Source: Riptortus pedestris (lineage: Eukaryota; Arthropoda; Insecta; Hemiptera; Alydidae). From it: DNA of 64,000 bases. Each line of letters opens with the position of its first letter. Within the stretch, counting starts at the first letter, position 1. The notes beneath the pieces were generated by a model that worked only from the letters and a program-made list of their open reading frames with translations, searched no databases and was not told the DNA's origin. The position numbers and the translations under genes are program-made. Where the stretch lies: the NCBI GenBank assembly GCA_019009955.1, contig CM032228.1, forward strand, positions 229,127,501 to 229,191,500, read 5' to 3'. Shown here piece after piece: positions 31,654 to 42,715 of this stretch.

Positions 31654-32279
31654 CTGAGCGAAGCATTCATAAAGGAAACAATCATCTACACGTAATGTCG
31701 TTTTAAGTTAATGTGGAAGCAAATAAAAAGGGACTGGCTTTCGAGATCATTTAAAATGTTTATTTGAAAAGGGATGTTTGAAGTAAAAGAATTGAGGGCA
31801 CCTTTAGGGCAATAAAAATAAAACTGTGTTAAATGAGCCCAAATTTGCTGACTAAAGTGGCGGTCGTGAGAGAGATTGCCTGTTGAGCAAACTGAAAGAC
31901 CAGCGGCTCACTCTCCTTTGTGTGCAAGATTGGGAGCTCGGGAGGTAAGTGAATTGGAAGAAGGATTGGGCGAGGTGGTGGGCGAAGAAAATGGGAGACG
32001 AAATGGGAGATTGTGGGAGAAGTGGGAGCTAGCCGTCAATAGCAGCCTTTCGGTCTCCCATCGACCTCTTATCACCTTTTCCGCAGCTTAGCCGATACTT
32101 CCTTCTCCCGGCTTGTTCTCCTCTGACAGCCGCTGTCTCCTGAAGAGAGAGAGCCCGCAAATGAAATCCTTCCGCACTTCACTTCAATTTCGACTTCATA
32201 AATTTTATATTCAACCTCAGCAGCCTCTTATTCTTCACTTCAATTAACTTGGGAGGTTGAGGTAATGAAGTCATATACT
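31651..32279. other. Less AT-rich unique interval with splice-donor word
   Basis: About 31860-32160 is the most GC-balanced stretch outside the LINEs. It has a 71-codon plus frame (31876-32091) of biased composition that I do not call as a gene. GGGAGGTAAGTGA at about 31939 is a good splice-donor word, so a non-coding first exon is possible. No repeat-family likeness. Confidence 0.35.
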
Positions 32280-32979
32280 AGCAGATTTCCCTTAAGGAAA
32301 ATCAGCTATTGAGGTCGTACTCATGAAGCGAATTTCGAAAATATATAGTTTTATCCTGTGCATATTTGCCGAAAAACCAAAAGAAAACGAAATATTTTTA
32401 ATTTTACCCCTACCTTACGACCACCACTACTGATCCATCAGACGGGCTGATTTGAGAATCTAAACAATCGAGGGCGTCACCCAAACGCGTACAAAAAAAT
32501 TCATTTAAATCGCTCCAGCCGTTTAGGAGGAGTACAGTGACATACACATATACATTACTCGTTTATGTAATAAACCACATCATACGAAGCTAAAATACCA
32601 AATATTGTTTTCAAAAGACATTTATTATACGAGATAAATGAAAATATGTTCTGGTGACCCCTCAACCCTTCTTAAGTTTTTCGACTGCTTAAATTTGATT
32701 GATTGAGTTAAAAATTATTCTGATTAATTTTAATTTACAGTAATACTTAAATATAGTAAATAGTTTTCAATCAAATTAATACATTATATTCAAATAAATT
32801 ACAGTAATTGTTTTTCTTTCCGGTAGGAAGTTGGCAGAACTATTTGTTTAACATTTCAGTTGCTTCCGGTCAGAAGAGTTCTTATCTCGGTGGTGTATTA
32901 CCCGTATGTAGATTTATCTATTGTTATTAAACTTCAGGCGGGAAATCTGCTTAGTTTACGCAGTTCCTGCGTGACGGAC
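32280..32979 (+). mobile_element. HINE copy, L variant, with CTAGCT-repeat piece
   Basis: 5' end agcagatttcccttaagg; after gcgaatttcgaaaatatata the centre is replaced by a CTAGCT-type segment (about 32345-32570); then L interior and a 3' end gcgggaaatctgcttagttt, hairpin acgcagttcctgcgt, gacggac. It is followed after TTTT by another HINE in the same orientation. Confidence 0.82.
32345..32570 (-). repeat. CTAGCT-type repeat piece inside a HINE
   Basis: gccgaaaaaccaaaagaaaa, accttacgaccaccactact and gctccagccgtttaggagga correspond, diverged, to the minus-orientation copy at 5707-6262. Confidence 0.5.
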
Positions 32980-32983
32980 TTTT

Positions 32984-33758
32984 AGCGGATATCCCTTAAG
33001 GGAAATCAGCTATTGAGGTTGTACTCATGACCGCTCTAGTGGTCGCAATTTTTGTTTGATCGTTACCAAACTGGATATTTAGTCGTTCTATGTAAAAAAT
33101 TAAGATCATGTCCGTCAAAGGCTGAAATCGGACAAGTGGGAAGGGGGGGGGGTTAGAGGGGAGAATTTTGAAAATTCGAAATATCTCCGTTACTATAAAT
33201 CGGATTGAAACAATGTATAAAATCAGTCTTACTGCAAATTAAATGTACTGTTTATATTCTTATATAAATTTATTCTCTATCTTGAGTATTAACCGAGATA
33301 TATTGCATTTTTCAGTTTTCAGCCTTCAGTAAACCACTTATACTCGTGTTACATAAACAAATAATCCGTTATATAATAAACCACATTATTCGAAGCTTAA
33401 ATATCAAATATTATTTTTTAGAGTCCTTTATTATACGAGATTCAAATAAATATGTTCTTGGGACCCCCCCCCCATCATAAATTCTTGGACTACAAAAATT
33501 TGATTGATTGAGATAAAAATTATTTTCATTCACTATAAATTACTGTACAAGATATAGTACATAGTTTTCAATAATATTAATATGTTATATTCTGATATGT
33601 TTCAGTTATTGTTTTTCTTTCCGGTGAGCCGCTGCCATACTTATTTGTTTACATTTGACCTATTTGTTTTACATTAATTGCTAAGAAGGGAAAGCTCTCT
33701 TATTATTGTTTGTATTCACTTAATAATTCAAGGTAGTTTTAAATTAAATTCAATTAAA
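32984..33758 (+). mobile_element. HINE copy, L variant, in tandem with the previous one
   Basis: Starts agcggatatcccttaagg, only four T residues after the previous copy's GACGGAC. The (TA)n tract is deleted, and the core (accgctctagtggtcgcaat) and L interior follow to about 33758, where a SINE begins. The 3' terminus is missing. Confidence 0.78.
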
Positions 33759-33955
33759 TTATTTATTTACGTACATTTTTTGCAACTAAGGCTAATTGGG
33801 GCTGGGTTATCTATAGGCTACCATCCTTTTCTAGCCAGGGTGGGACCCAGGATTTTATTTAATGAATTCCGTCACTAAATAAATTCCTTTGCCCTAGCGG
33901 GAATCGAACTCGCCACTCTAGGTTTACAATGGGAGATTAAAGCCTACGCTTTAAC
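33759..33955 (-). repeat. tRNA-derived SINE, copy 4
   Basis: Minus-strand copy: tail atttatttacgt at the left, gctggg...agccagggtgggaccc, then gcgggaatcgaactcgcc (box B inverse) and the head at about 33955. The frame 33678-33878 is incidental. Confidence 0.75.
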
Positions 33956-34346
33956 TTTCGAACTATTTCTTCTAATGTTCATCGAGTTTACCCAGGAGAT
34001 GACGAAAATGAGGTCCGTTCAAAATTATATTTAAAATCGTGTTATGTAAAAAATGAAGATCAAGTTATTTAACAGCTAAAATCGGACCTAAGGCAGAGGA
34101 GTTTACAGAGGGAGAATTTCAGCATTTCGAAATATCTCTGTTGTTATGCGACGGATCGAAAAATTGTATAGAACCAATCCTATTTCAAATTCAATGTTAT
34201 ATCAATGTTGTTATGTGCGTTATTAGCAGCTTTCCCTTAAGGGAAATCAGCTATTAAGGCTGTACTCATGACGAAATTTTCGAAATTTTTCATCAAATGT
34301 CCATCGATCCTACCTAGTAGATGACGTAAATGAGGTCCGTTCAAAA

Positions 34347-34408
<62 letters not shown>

Positions 34409-34990
34409 TTATATTTGTCTGTTTCCGCTCTAGTTTCGCAATTTTTGTTTGATCGTTACCAAACTCGATATTTAGTCGTTTTATGTAAAAAGAAAGATCA
34501 AGTTCGTGGAGGGGGGGGGGTTTAGAGGGGAGGATTTTCGAAAATTCGAAATATCTCCGTTACTAAACGTCGGATCGAAAAATTGTACAGAATCAATCTT
34601 ATTGCAAATTAAATGTGCTATAAATATTGTTACGTATATTTATTTTCTATCTTGAATGTTAACCGAGATATTTGCATTTTTATTAAATCTGGGCGGCTAA
34701 CGTACGAAGTGACTTTCCCGCCAAAAGCTAGTTCGGCCGTTTCATTAACTGCCGGCTCTCGTGAAATTTCTCTATTGTAAAACTTCATGTGGGAAATCTG
34801 CTTAGTTTAAGCAGCCCCTGCGTGACGGAATTTTTCAATATCTTGATCATTAACCGAGATATTAGCATTTTTGAGTTTTCGGCCCTCAGCAAACACTCCC
34901 TCCTACTCATATTATATTAACAAAATGCTGTAATATTATGGATCACTTTATTTGTAGCCTAAAAACCAAATTGTGTTATCATTGTATTTA
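33956..34990 (+). mobile_element. HINE copy (outer), interrupted by another HINE
   Basis: Left part 33956-34224 (tttacccaggagatgacgaa to gttgttatgtgcgttatt) and right part 34830-34990 (tcaatatcttgatcattaac, M-variant words) are one HINE: the break falls inside the conserved stretch that in the first copy of the window reads gtacgtttttttttcaatat. The 5' terminus, (TA)n and 3' terminus are lost. Confidence 0.7.
34225..34829 (+). mobile_element. HINE copy, S variant, nested in another HINE
   Basis: agcagctttcccttaaggga; ctcatgacgaaattttcgaa; (TA)n 34350-34404; ccgctctagtttcgcaattt; G run near 34510; agctagttcggccgtttcat; gtgggaaatctgcttagttt; hairpin gcagcccctgc; gacgga. About 605 bp. Confidence 0.85.
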
Positions 34991-35013
34991 TCTATTTTAT
35001 TATTTTATCACCT

Positions 35014-35108
35014 TTTTAATATGGTCGATAGACATTTGGAAAAAATGTTTGCAAAATCGGGCCATGTGTGCAACATCAATAGCTGATTTCCTTGAGGGAA
35101 ATCCGCTA
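35014..35108 (-). mobile_element. HINE 5' terminal fragment
   Basis: atatggtcgatagacatttg, cgggccatgtgtgcaacatc, atagctgatttccttgaggg and aaatccgct: the outermost ~95 bp of a minus-strand copy. Confidence 0.65.
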
Positions 35109-35522
35109 ATGCTAACGAGATGCATTGTGGTCTTCTAAGAGATCGAATATCAAGTGTTAAGTCCTTATGAGGTGGAGGGAATATGATAGCTGAGGTGCCA
35201 TTGCTAATGATAGCGGCTGGGAAAACGATACTAATAAGCTGAGCCCTTCATCTGCTATGATATACGGGAGAGCCTTGAGCAGTGTATATTTTACGGGAGC
35301 ATCTCCTGGGCCACTCTGGCTTTTACCTTGATGAAGAGAAAGCTGTAAACCCCGCCTTTAGGCTCTGCAATCATCATGCAATGGATTATTTTATTCATTG
35401 AGTCACATCCAAAGCAGGCTAAAGGCTGCTCCGGTTACTGCACTGGGAGATGAATTTACAAATGTTTATCTGATGAAAATAAAAATCTTCCGTTTCCCCG
35501 GTACGTCCGACTATCTGTTTTT
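35109..35522. other. Unique-looking interval, nothing recognised
   Basis: Less AT-rich than its surroundings, but no frame, repeat or RNA likeness was recognised. Confidence 0.4.
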
Positions 35523-35640
35523 AGCAGATTTCCCTCGAGGGAAATCAGCTATTGAGGTCGTACTCATGACGTGATTTTCGAAAAATTTCTTCAAATGTCC
35601 ATCGATCCTACCCAGGAGATGACGTAAATGAGGTCCGTTC

Positions 35641-35694
<54 letters not shown>

Positions 35695-36055
35695 TTATTT
35701 ATTTATTTGTCTGTTAACGCTCTAGTGGTCGTAATTTTTGTTTGATCGTTACGAAACTCGATATTTAACCGTTTTATGTAAAAAGACAGATCAAGTTCGT
35801 TAATGGCTGAAATCGGACTAGAGGGAGGGGGGGTGTAGAGGTGGGATTTTCGAAAATTCAAAATATCTGGAAAAATTGTATAGAACTAATGTTATTGCAA
35901 ATTAAATTTACTATAAATATTGTTATATACATTGGTTCTCTATCTTGAATATTAACCGAGATACTTGCAATTTTATGAAGTCTATGGGACACGTGGTGGA
36001 GAGATATGTTCGGATTAGTTCGGCCATTTCCGTTAACTGTTCGGGTCAGGTGGAA
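35523..36055 (+). mobile_element. HINE copy, S variant, 3' truncated
   Basis: agcagatttccctcgaggga; (TA)n 35648-35690 passing into (TTTA)n; gttaacgctctagtggtcgt; G run; S interior to gttcggccatttccgttaac, then breaks off about 50 bp before the LINE-1A target duplication. The 111-codon minus frame at 35858-36193 is incidental. Confidence 0.8.
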
Positions 36056-36104
36056 GCTTCTTCTAACCTTACCTGTCGTTTCTAACCTTGCCTTACCTTC
36101 CTTA

Positions 36105-36398
36105 GGATTAGGATTAGAGTTTATTGGGGCAATAAACTGCAAGGTTATTATGCCCTTCTTCTTACTCAACACCGTCATATAATATTTTATCATAATTATT
36201 ATAATTTATGTAGTTCACTCTGACTTTGTCCATTGCATCAGCTTACTTTTTTTTTTTTTGTTTTTTTTTTTTTTTTTTTTTTTTTACGTCCGTGGATACT
36301 TATTCTTTTATTTATTATAACAATTTATATAATGTTATCTATATGATAAAAACAAGTTAATATACAGTAATAAATAGATAACCAGCACTTTTTATTTC

Positions 36399-36429
<31 letters not shown>

Positions 36430-36576
36430 CCACATCGTGCCTTACGTGTTTATACTTTCTATATATGTTTATATCTATATATAATTAATAATTATTAATA
36501 TGTGGCCAGACAAATCCACTTTCATGTACCTTATATAACATATCAAAACTTACTTCTAACGTAACATTTAATTATA

Positions 36577-36627
<51 letters not shown>

Positions 36628-36685
36628 GTATAATAAATATGTATAATAATAATAATTGTTTAAATTTAAATTATAAATTACAATT
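36105..36685 (-). other. LINE-1A 3' UTR
   Basis: Between the ORF2 stop and the element end lie poly(T) tracts on the plus strand (about 36247-36285 and 36403-36430), an A tract (36579-36613) and a short TA run. The terminal ggattaggattag (plus strand) is a short tandem tail. I-type LINEs typically end in short tandem repeats. Confidence 0.7.
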
Positions 36686-39600
36686 TTAAATTTTATTATA
36701 TAAGTTTATGTCTTTTAATAAGTTTATTAATGCGCCTATGGATTTTCCTGAATCTTGTAGTGCTGCTGCTGCATTTCGTGGAACCCCATGCTTAGAAAAA
36801 AACTTATCTAGGGTTGGGCACTCTTCAATAATGTGCTGAATGGTAAGTGGCACTTGGCACGACTCACACTTTGGACTAGCCTCTTTAGTCATCAGATGTA
36901 CATGGGTCAAATTAGTGTGTCCGATTCTCATCCTGGTGACTACTACTTCTTCTCGGCGACTTCCCCTCTCTGCAGTCCTCCATGGTTTGGTTGTAGCCTT
37001 AATTTTCCTCAGCTTGTTTGTTAGAGGCACTTCAGACCACATCGAGTCCCAGTTTTCTCGAACTCTGCGCTTCAGCCAAGATTTCACATCATTGACTTCG
37101 TACAGTTGAATAGGTGGCTCATTCATTACTGCAGCCTCCTTGGCAGCCTTATCTGCTTTTTCATTCCCAACTACTCCAACGTGGGACGGAGTCCATACAA
37201 ATATTACTGTTTTTTTCAGAGTTTGTAATATGTCCAAATATTTGTAAATTTTGTTGAGTGTGATTCCGGATCTATGAGGTTTTTTCATGCTGTGTAAGGC
37301 AGAAAGAGAATCGGTGCAAATAAGGAATTTGGTATTGAAGCTATTGATGGCCTGATATAGTGGCGCAGCAATGGCTTGTAATTCAGCACTGTAAATGGAT
37401 GCGTATGGAGGTAATTTATACTTCATGGCAGTGCTCCTGTGAATTATAGCGCAACAAACATTAACTTTGTTTTTGGAGCCGTCAGTGTATATCACCTCAA
37501 AGTCGGCCTATTTTTCCAAAATGCTGGCCATATTGGTTCTGACTAAGCTAATATCTGTGTTCTGTAAACTTAAGTCTATTCTGGGAGGTATATGCATCCA
37601 TGAGGGTTTATCCTGGCTCAAGTCCGCTTCTTCTATAGTAATTTCATGAATTTCTCTTATGAGCCTTCTTTGTCTGATTCCTAGTGGGGCAGCGCGTCGT
37701 TGATTCTCATCGTATAGTATCATACGTGTAGGGTGAAAGAGGGTGTTATATGCAGGGTTTGAGGGCTGTATTTTCATCTTAGCGATGTATGAATTGATGA
37801 CTTGTTGCCTTCTAAAAACTAATGGTGGGAATGAAGCTTCTGCGCAAAGGCTTACTATTGGACTGGTTTTGAAGGCTCCAGTCGCCAGTCTTATTCCTGA
37901 ATGAAGGATAGTGTCGAGGAGTAAGAGGTGACTGGTTTTAGCTGATGAATATACTTGACAACCATAGTCCAACTTGGACTGGACCAGGCTCATGTATACC
38001 ATGGTCATCGCTTTGCGGTCTGCACCCCAGGAAGTCTTCGCTAGGACTTTCATTAAGTTGAGTCTCTTAAGGCATTCTGCTTTAACATACTTAATGTGGG
38101 AAACCCAAGTTAATTTTGCGTCGAGGACTAAGCCTAAGAACTTGACTTCTTCTTCAAAAACTAATGCCTGCCCATTCAAGTTCAGCTGTGGCTTTTCACT
38201 CGGTGTCCTTTTGCGGGAAAACTGAAGACATTTGGTTTTGCTTGTGGAAAAATGGAGATTATTGTCTTCCGACCAAGCCTGGAGGTTGTTCAGCAAATGT
38301 TGCAATGTTCTCCTCATCCAGTCTTGGCATCTATACCTTAGAAAAACAGTGAGGTCATCCACATAAAGAAATGCCTTGACCTGTCTAGGAATTACCTCCA
38401 CTATAGAATTTATCCCGATCGCAAAAAGCGTGCAGCTCAGCACACTTCCCTGGGGAATGCCATTGAGCACCTCTTTGCGACTAGATAACGAATCTCCTAC
38501 ACGTACCCTAATATATCTTTTAGCCAAAAAGCTTTTCAAGAAACTGACCAATGTTCCTCTGAATCCCCACTTGTACAGGGCTTTTACAATGTTTTTTCGA
38601 CTGATAGTGTCATAAGCCTTTTCAAAGTCGAAGAATATGCCTATGGCTTCTTTATTTTCGACAAAGGAATTTAATATCTCTTTTTCCATGTTCACTAGCT
38701 GGTCTATTGTAGATCTCCCCTTTCTGAAGCCGCATTGACTTGGAGATAGGAGGTTGAATTTTTCGATCATCCATGTAAGTCGGTAATTCACCAGCTTTTC
38801 CAACAACTTCGATAGGCAGCTGGTCAGAGATATTGGCCTATAGCTATCGGGACAATATTTGTTTTTTCCTGGTTTGATGATGGGGATGATTATAGATTCT
38901 CTCCAGGCTTGGGGATATGTTGATGATTCCCATATTTTGTTGAATAGGGCAAGTAGTACTGTTTTTGCTGGTTGGGGAAGTTTTTTGATCATTTGGTTAT
39001 GTACTTCATCTGGTCCAGGAGTAGTTGGCTTTAAATCGTCTATTGCACATTGTAGTTCCCAAATTGTGAAAGGGGCATTGTAATTATATTGGAATTGGCT
39101 TTCCTGATCTCCGACCTCTGTGTGTACATCGTCATCAGAATGGATATTGGAATTATTTGGCGGAGCAACGTTGGAAATTTCGGCAAAATGGCTCACAAAG
39201 CATTCTGCAATCGCTTGGGTGTCAGTGATTATTTCGTTTTGGATATTTAGAATCGGAATTTCTGTAGAGTGTTTCCCAACCACACTATGGATTTTCTGCC
39301 AAACTTGTTTTATTGGAGTACGCATGCTAATTGTATCAAGATATGCTATCCAGGAGTTCTTCTTTTTCAGTTTCACAAGGTTTCGGACTATGGCTTTGTG
39401 CTTTTTATACCTTATTAAGTTATCTTTTGTTGGATTCCGCTGGAATATATTTAGAGCCTTGTTCTTGAGTTTTACTGCTTGACGGCAGTCTTCATCGAAC
39501 CAAGGTGCGTAATTGGGTATAGGAAGCCCTTTTGTTTTGGGAATTGTTTCAAGAGCAGGCTGAATAATACAGTTTGTTATATGTTCAACCATTCCCTCGA

Positions 39601-40360
39601 TATCATCTGGAGCATCCTGGATATTTATGTTGATTAAATTGCTGAACTCATCCCAGTTAGCTTTATCAATAATCCATCTAGGGTGCTTCTTGATTCTGGG
39701 AGCTTCCTCTTTAAATGTCAGCTTTGTCGGGAAGTGGTCACTTCCATGTTGGTCTTGACAAACCTCCCAGGTTAAGTGGTTGAATAAAGTGGAGGAACAG
39801 AACGCCAAATCTATTGCTGTAGACGTTCCTGTTTTGGGGCAGATGTGAGTGATTTCACCATTGTTGAGGAGTAATGTTTCTGAAGAGTCTATTATCCTTC
39901 TCAAAGTATTTCCTCTGGAGTTGGTTGTATATGGGTCCCAGGACTGATGGCATCCATTCATGTCACCTACGACGATGTAAGGTGGGGGGAGCCTGACAAT
40001 TAGCTGCAGCATGGCTGACTCATTTATGGCTTCATTTGGTGGCAGGTAAATGTTACATATGGTAAACTCAAAACTGAGTTTGGCTCTTACAACAACTGCC
40101 TGCAGAGGTGTTGCTATTGGTATTTCCTTTGAGAAAACATTATTCGCAACTGCGATAGCAACTCCTCCGTGTGCCCATTCTCCTTCTCCAATCTCTTTAT
40201 CTTTTCTGTAAATCGTGAAACCTTTTATGTTTTGTGATATGCTGGATTTTAATTTTGTTTCTTGAAGGCATAGTATGAACGGGTTGATTTGTTTCAGTAT
40301 AAGTTTCATTTCTTCTAGCTGAGTTCTAATTCCGCGGCAGTTCCAGGATATTATAGGCAT
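36686..40360 (-). pseudogene. LINE-1A ORF2: endonuclease-RT-RNase H, one in-frame stop
   Basis: A single frame of 1,224 sense and nonsense codons starts MPIISWNCRGI. Residues 1-215 form an APE-type endonuclease (N7 in SWNCRG, E34 in CLQETK, GDMNG at 132-136, SDH at 207-209), which nicks the target DNA. Residues about 470-760 form the reverse transcriptase: YRPISLTSCLSK, FDFEKAYDTI, GIPQGSVLS, and the catalytic YVDD at 666-669. An in-frame TAG (37508-37510, codon 951) precedes RNase H: YTDGSK, AELQAI, CTDSLSAL and GNEKADKAAKEA supply the D-E-D-D set. A terminal C-X2-C-X7-H-X4-C motif (CESCQVPLTIQHIIEEC) follows. Without readthrough the product would lack RNase H. All catalytic motifs are otherwise intact. 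Confidence 0.92.
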
Positions 40361-40381
40361 GGTGTATGTTGAAAAATGTAT

Positions 40382-40807
40382 TTACCGTTCATTATGATTC
40401 CTAATTACAATAATGATACATTTCTTTAAAATTAAAATATGTAAAGGTATACAGTTACAATCATTGAATATGTCTGTTTTATTTTTATTTAAGGAGTAAT
40501 GTGTATTTAAATATAGATGCGGACTTAGATTATAAACAGTATGGGTATGCTTTGTAATAGTAACCTGATGCATAGTAAACAGAGATGAAGTTTTTAATGA
40601 TTTATTTCCTAAGTTGCTATATGTATAATTTAGAGCAACTGAGTTTGTACAAGAATAATTTAGTAGGAAATTACTGGTTGTTGAACGTTTTGTATTAAAT
40701 ATCTTATTAGCTTTCATTCTATATCTAGTTTTAATATGAGTGAAAGTATAAATAAATTTTAGGTTTATTGTGATAGATGTGTTGAAAGGTACATAAAACA
40801 GCATCAT
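40382..40807 (-). other. LINE-1A inter-ORF spacer with 141-codon frame
   Basis: The ~450 bp between ORF1 and ORF2 is open for 141 codons from ATG 40807, rich in N, T, I and Y. It has no motif I recognise. LINE-2B has a longer spacer with two comparable frames. It may be chance in AT-rich sequence or an accessory reading frame; I do not call a product. Confidence 0.35.
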
Positions 40808-40812
40808 TGATT

Positions 40813-42108
40813 TTAGGTAGTATCCATTTCTCCGTCACTAAATTTATTCTCACTTTTAGAATTTTTATTTTTATGTTTTTTACGACTAGTCGAGTTGCGC
40901 CTGGGTAATGGCGGAACTTGACTTCCCTCACACTTCCTATCACTCGGAAGTATAGGTTCCGAGGAAGTGCTAGGGTTAGAAGAGATGGGGGAGGGAGAGG
41001 GGGCGGGAGGGGGCGGGAGGAGAGGGACGAGAGGGGGAGGGAGGAGAGGGGCGGGAGGGGAAGAGCCACTAGGGAGGGGTAGGGATGGTGAGGGGCCCTT
41101 CGTGAGTGGTGGGGATAATCCAGTACTAATGCTATCCTTTGGCAAACTAGGCCTTATCTCTACTGTGGAATTACTCTTGTTGCAAATAAACGAGTCAGTT
41201 TGGCAGCCTACTTCCATACATTTTTTTGCGTTTATTACAGCGTCGGAATATGACCTGTTAGCAGTGGTAGGTCTGTTTTCTTTATACATCTTCTTTGCAG
41301 CAAAATATGTTATCTTTTCTCTGAACTGAACACATTTAATTTCCCTTTCTTCTATAAATTTTGGACACTTTATATCAAGACTGTGGTGTGAACCCTTACA
41401 ATTAACACAGTGGGGAACTATTGTGTCACATGGCATATCCCTGTGTTCTGGCTTTGCACAGAATGCGCATAAATGAGCATTTGAGCAGGAATCTGCAAAA
41501 TGCCCCAATCTATAACATTTCCTGCACCTAATGGGGTTAGGAACGTACATTTTTATTCTGAGCTTATGAAAACCCACTTTAATACTTTCTGGGAGAGTTG
41601 GGAGTGAAAATGTAAGGATATATAAATGTGTTTTGTTTTCTATTCCTGCCCTTTTTGATATTATCCTCTTTACCTCTTTAACATGATCGTTTTTTAATTC
41701 TTCTAATATTTCACTTTCTTCTACCTGGTCTAAATCAGGACAAAATATGACCCCTTTACTGATGTTAAGTTTTTCATGGCTTTTCACAGTTACTGTAACA
41801 CTCGGCCCGAAAGCTTTAAGGTTTAAAAGTTTGTCCGATTGTTGTTTCGATTTAGTTTCTACTAATAACGTGCCATTCCTTAGTTTTTTAATATTATGGG
41901 GCTCCCCGCAATAATTAGTTATAGTTTTATAAATTAAAAAAGGCGAGATCGCTTTAAGATCTCCCTCATTGTCTCTTTCAATAAGCAGAAATTTGCTACT
42001 ATTTATGGCTTATTCTACATTTTCATTAATTTGGAGTTCATCTGATTTATTCCATGTTCTTTTGGGCCTTTTTCGATTAGGTGATCGAATATCAGGGGGT
42101 TTATTCAT
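40813..42108 (-). pseudogene. LINE-1A ORF1 (gag-like), one in-frame stop
   Basis: ORF1 binds the element's RNA and forms the ribonucleoprotein. The frame runs from ATG at 42108 and is interrupted by one TAA at 42010-42012 (codon 33). Downstream of it the next ATG (41787) leaves 324 open codons. The N-terminal half aligns by eye with the array ORF1 (shared EGDLK...SPFL, KLR-GT-L-ETK, SKG). Three zinc knuckles follow: CRKCYRLGHFADSC, CAFCAKPEHRDMPC and CVNCKGSHHSLDIKC. Then a proline/serine-rich tail and a basic end (SRKKHKNKNSKSENK). The three-knuckle layout is standard for these elements. Plus-strand frames at 40967-41329 are antisense shadows. Confidence 0.88.
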
Positions 42109-42439
42109 TTTGAGGCTCCACTATGTGGACCTCCTCCCAGAGTAAATAAAAATAGAATAATAATAGTAATAATACGTATCGTTATGAGAAAAAAAAAAAT
42201 AGAACGGAGAAATAAAAATGTAAATAATAAATAAAAATCTTCTAAATAAATTAAAGAAAAAGCTACTTGGTAGCAAGACACTCACTGCTGTCTTGCAGAA
42301 AGAGTTATAATTAAAATAAAATAAAAAAGTAAAAGTTAATCTATTCTACAACTTAGCTTGGCCGGGCAGGTATATGCCCGGTTATAATCCTCAGCTATAG
42401 CTCCGATCCTATCAGGTCGGCTGCTCCTACTCGACTCCC
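42109..42439 (-). promoter_or_regulatory. LINE-1A 5' UTR with two hairpins
   Basis: About 330 bp upstream of ORF1. Two inverse repeats stand out: GCAAGACA...TGTCTTGC (42273-42296) and CCGGGCA...TGCCCGG (42362-42381). LINEs of this type carry internal promoters here; no promoter element was identified with confidence. Confidence 0.5.
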
Positions 42440-42453
42440 CCTTACCTTCCTTA

Positions 42454-42715
42454 CTTTGTGAGATTTATGCAAATACGTTCTGTTCATCCGCCACACATTA
42501 GTTCTTCGACTACTAAAATTTGAGTTATTAAAATATAAATTATTCTTACAAATCTGAAGCCGTTTCAGTTGGGAATTTATTTTAATTAACTGAAAGATTT
42601 CTCATTACCGTTTGTATCTAATCACGGTGGTTTTGTATTACCAGTATGCAGATTTTTCTATTGTAAAACTTCACGTGGGAAATCTGCTTAGTTTACGTAG
42701 CCCCTGCGTGACGGA
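42454..42715 (+). mobile_element. HINE 3' part, L variant
   Basis: tttgtgagatttatgcaaat, gaagccgtttcagttgggaa, then cacgtgggaaatctgcttag, acgtagcccctgcgt and gacggac. It is interrupted on its left by LINE-1A and lies against the last codons of the gypsy relic on its right. Confidence 0.8.

Larger units (their letters stand above)
36105..42439 (-). mobile_element. LINE-1A, nearly intact non-LTR retrotransposon
   Basis: The 14-base word CCTTACCTTCCTTA occurs at 36091-36104 and 42440-42453, bracketing a 6.3 kb minus-strand element: 5' UTR (42109-42439), ORF1 (40813-42108), a ~450 bp spacer, ORF2 (36686-40360) with endonuclease, RT and RNase H, and a 3' UTR ending in (TAATCC)-type short repeats rather than poly(A). 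The domain order and zinc-knuckle ORF1 place it with RNase H-bearing elements of the I/Jockey assemblage (established for those clades). Only one nonsense codon per ORF is seen, so it is fairly young. The left flank resembles HINE S and the right flank HINE L, so the locus may have been rearranged before insertion. Confidence 0.88.
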
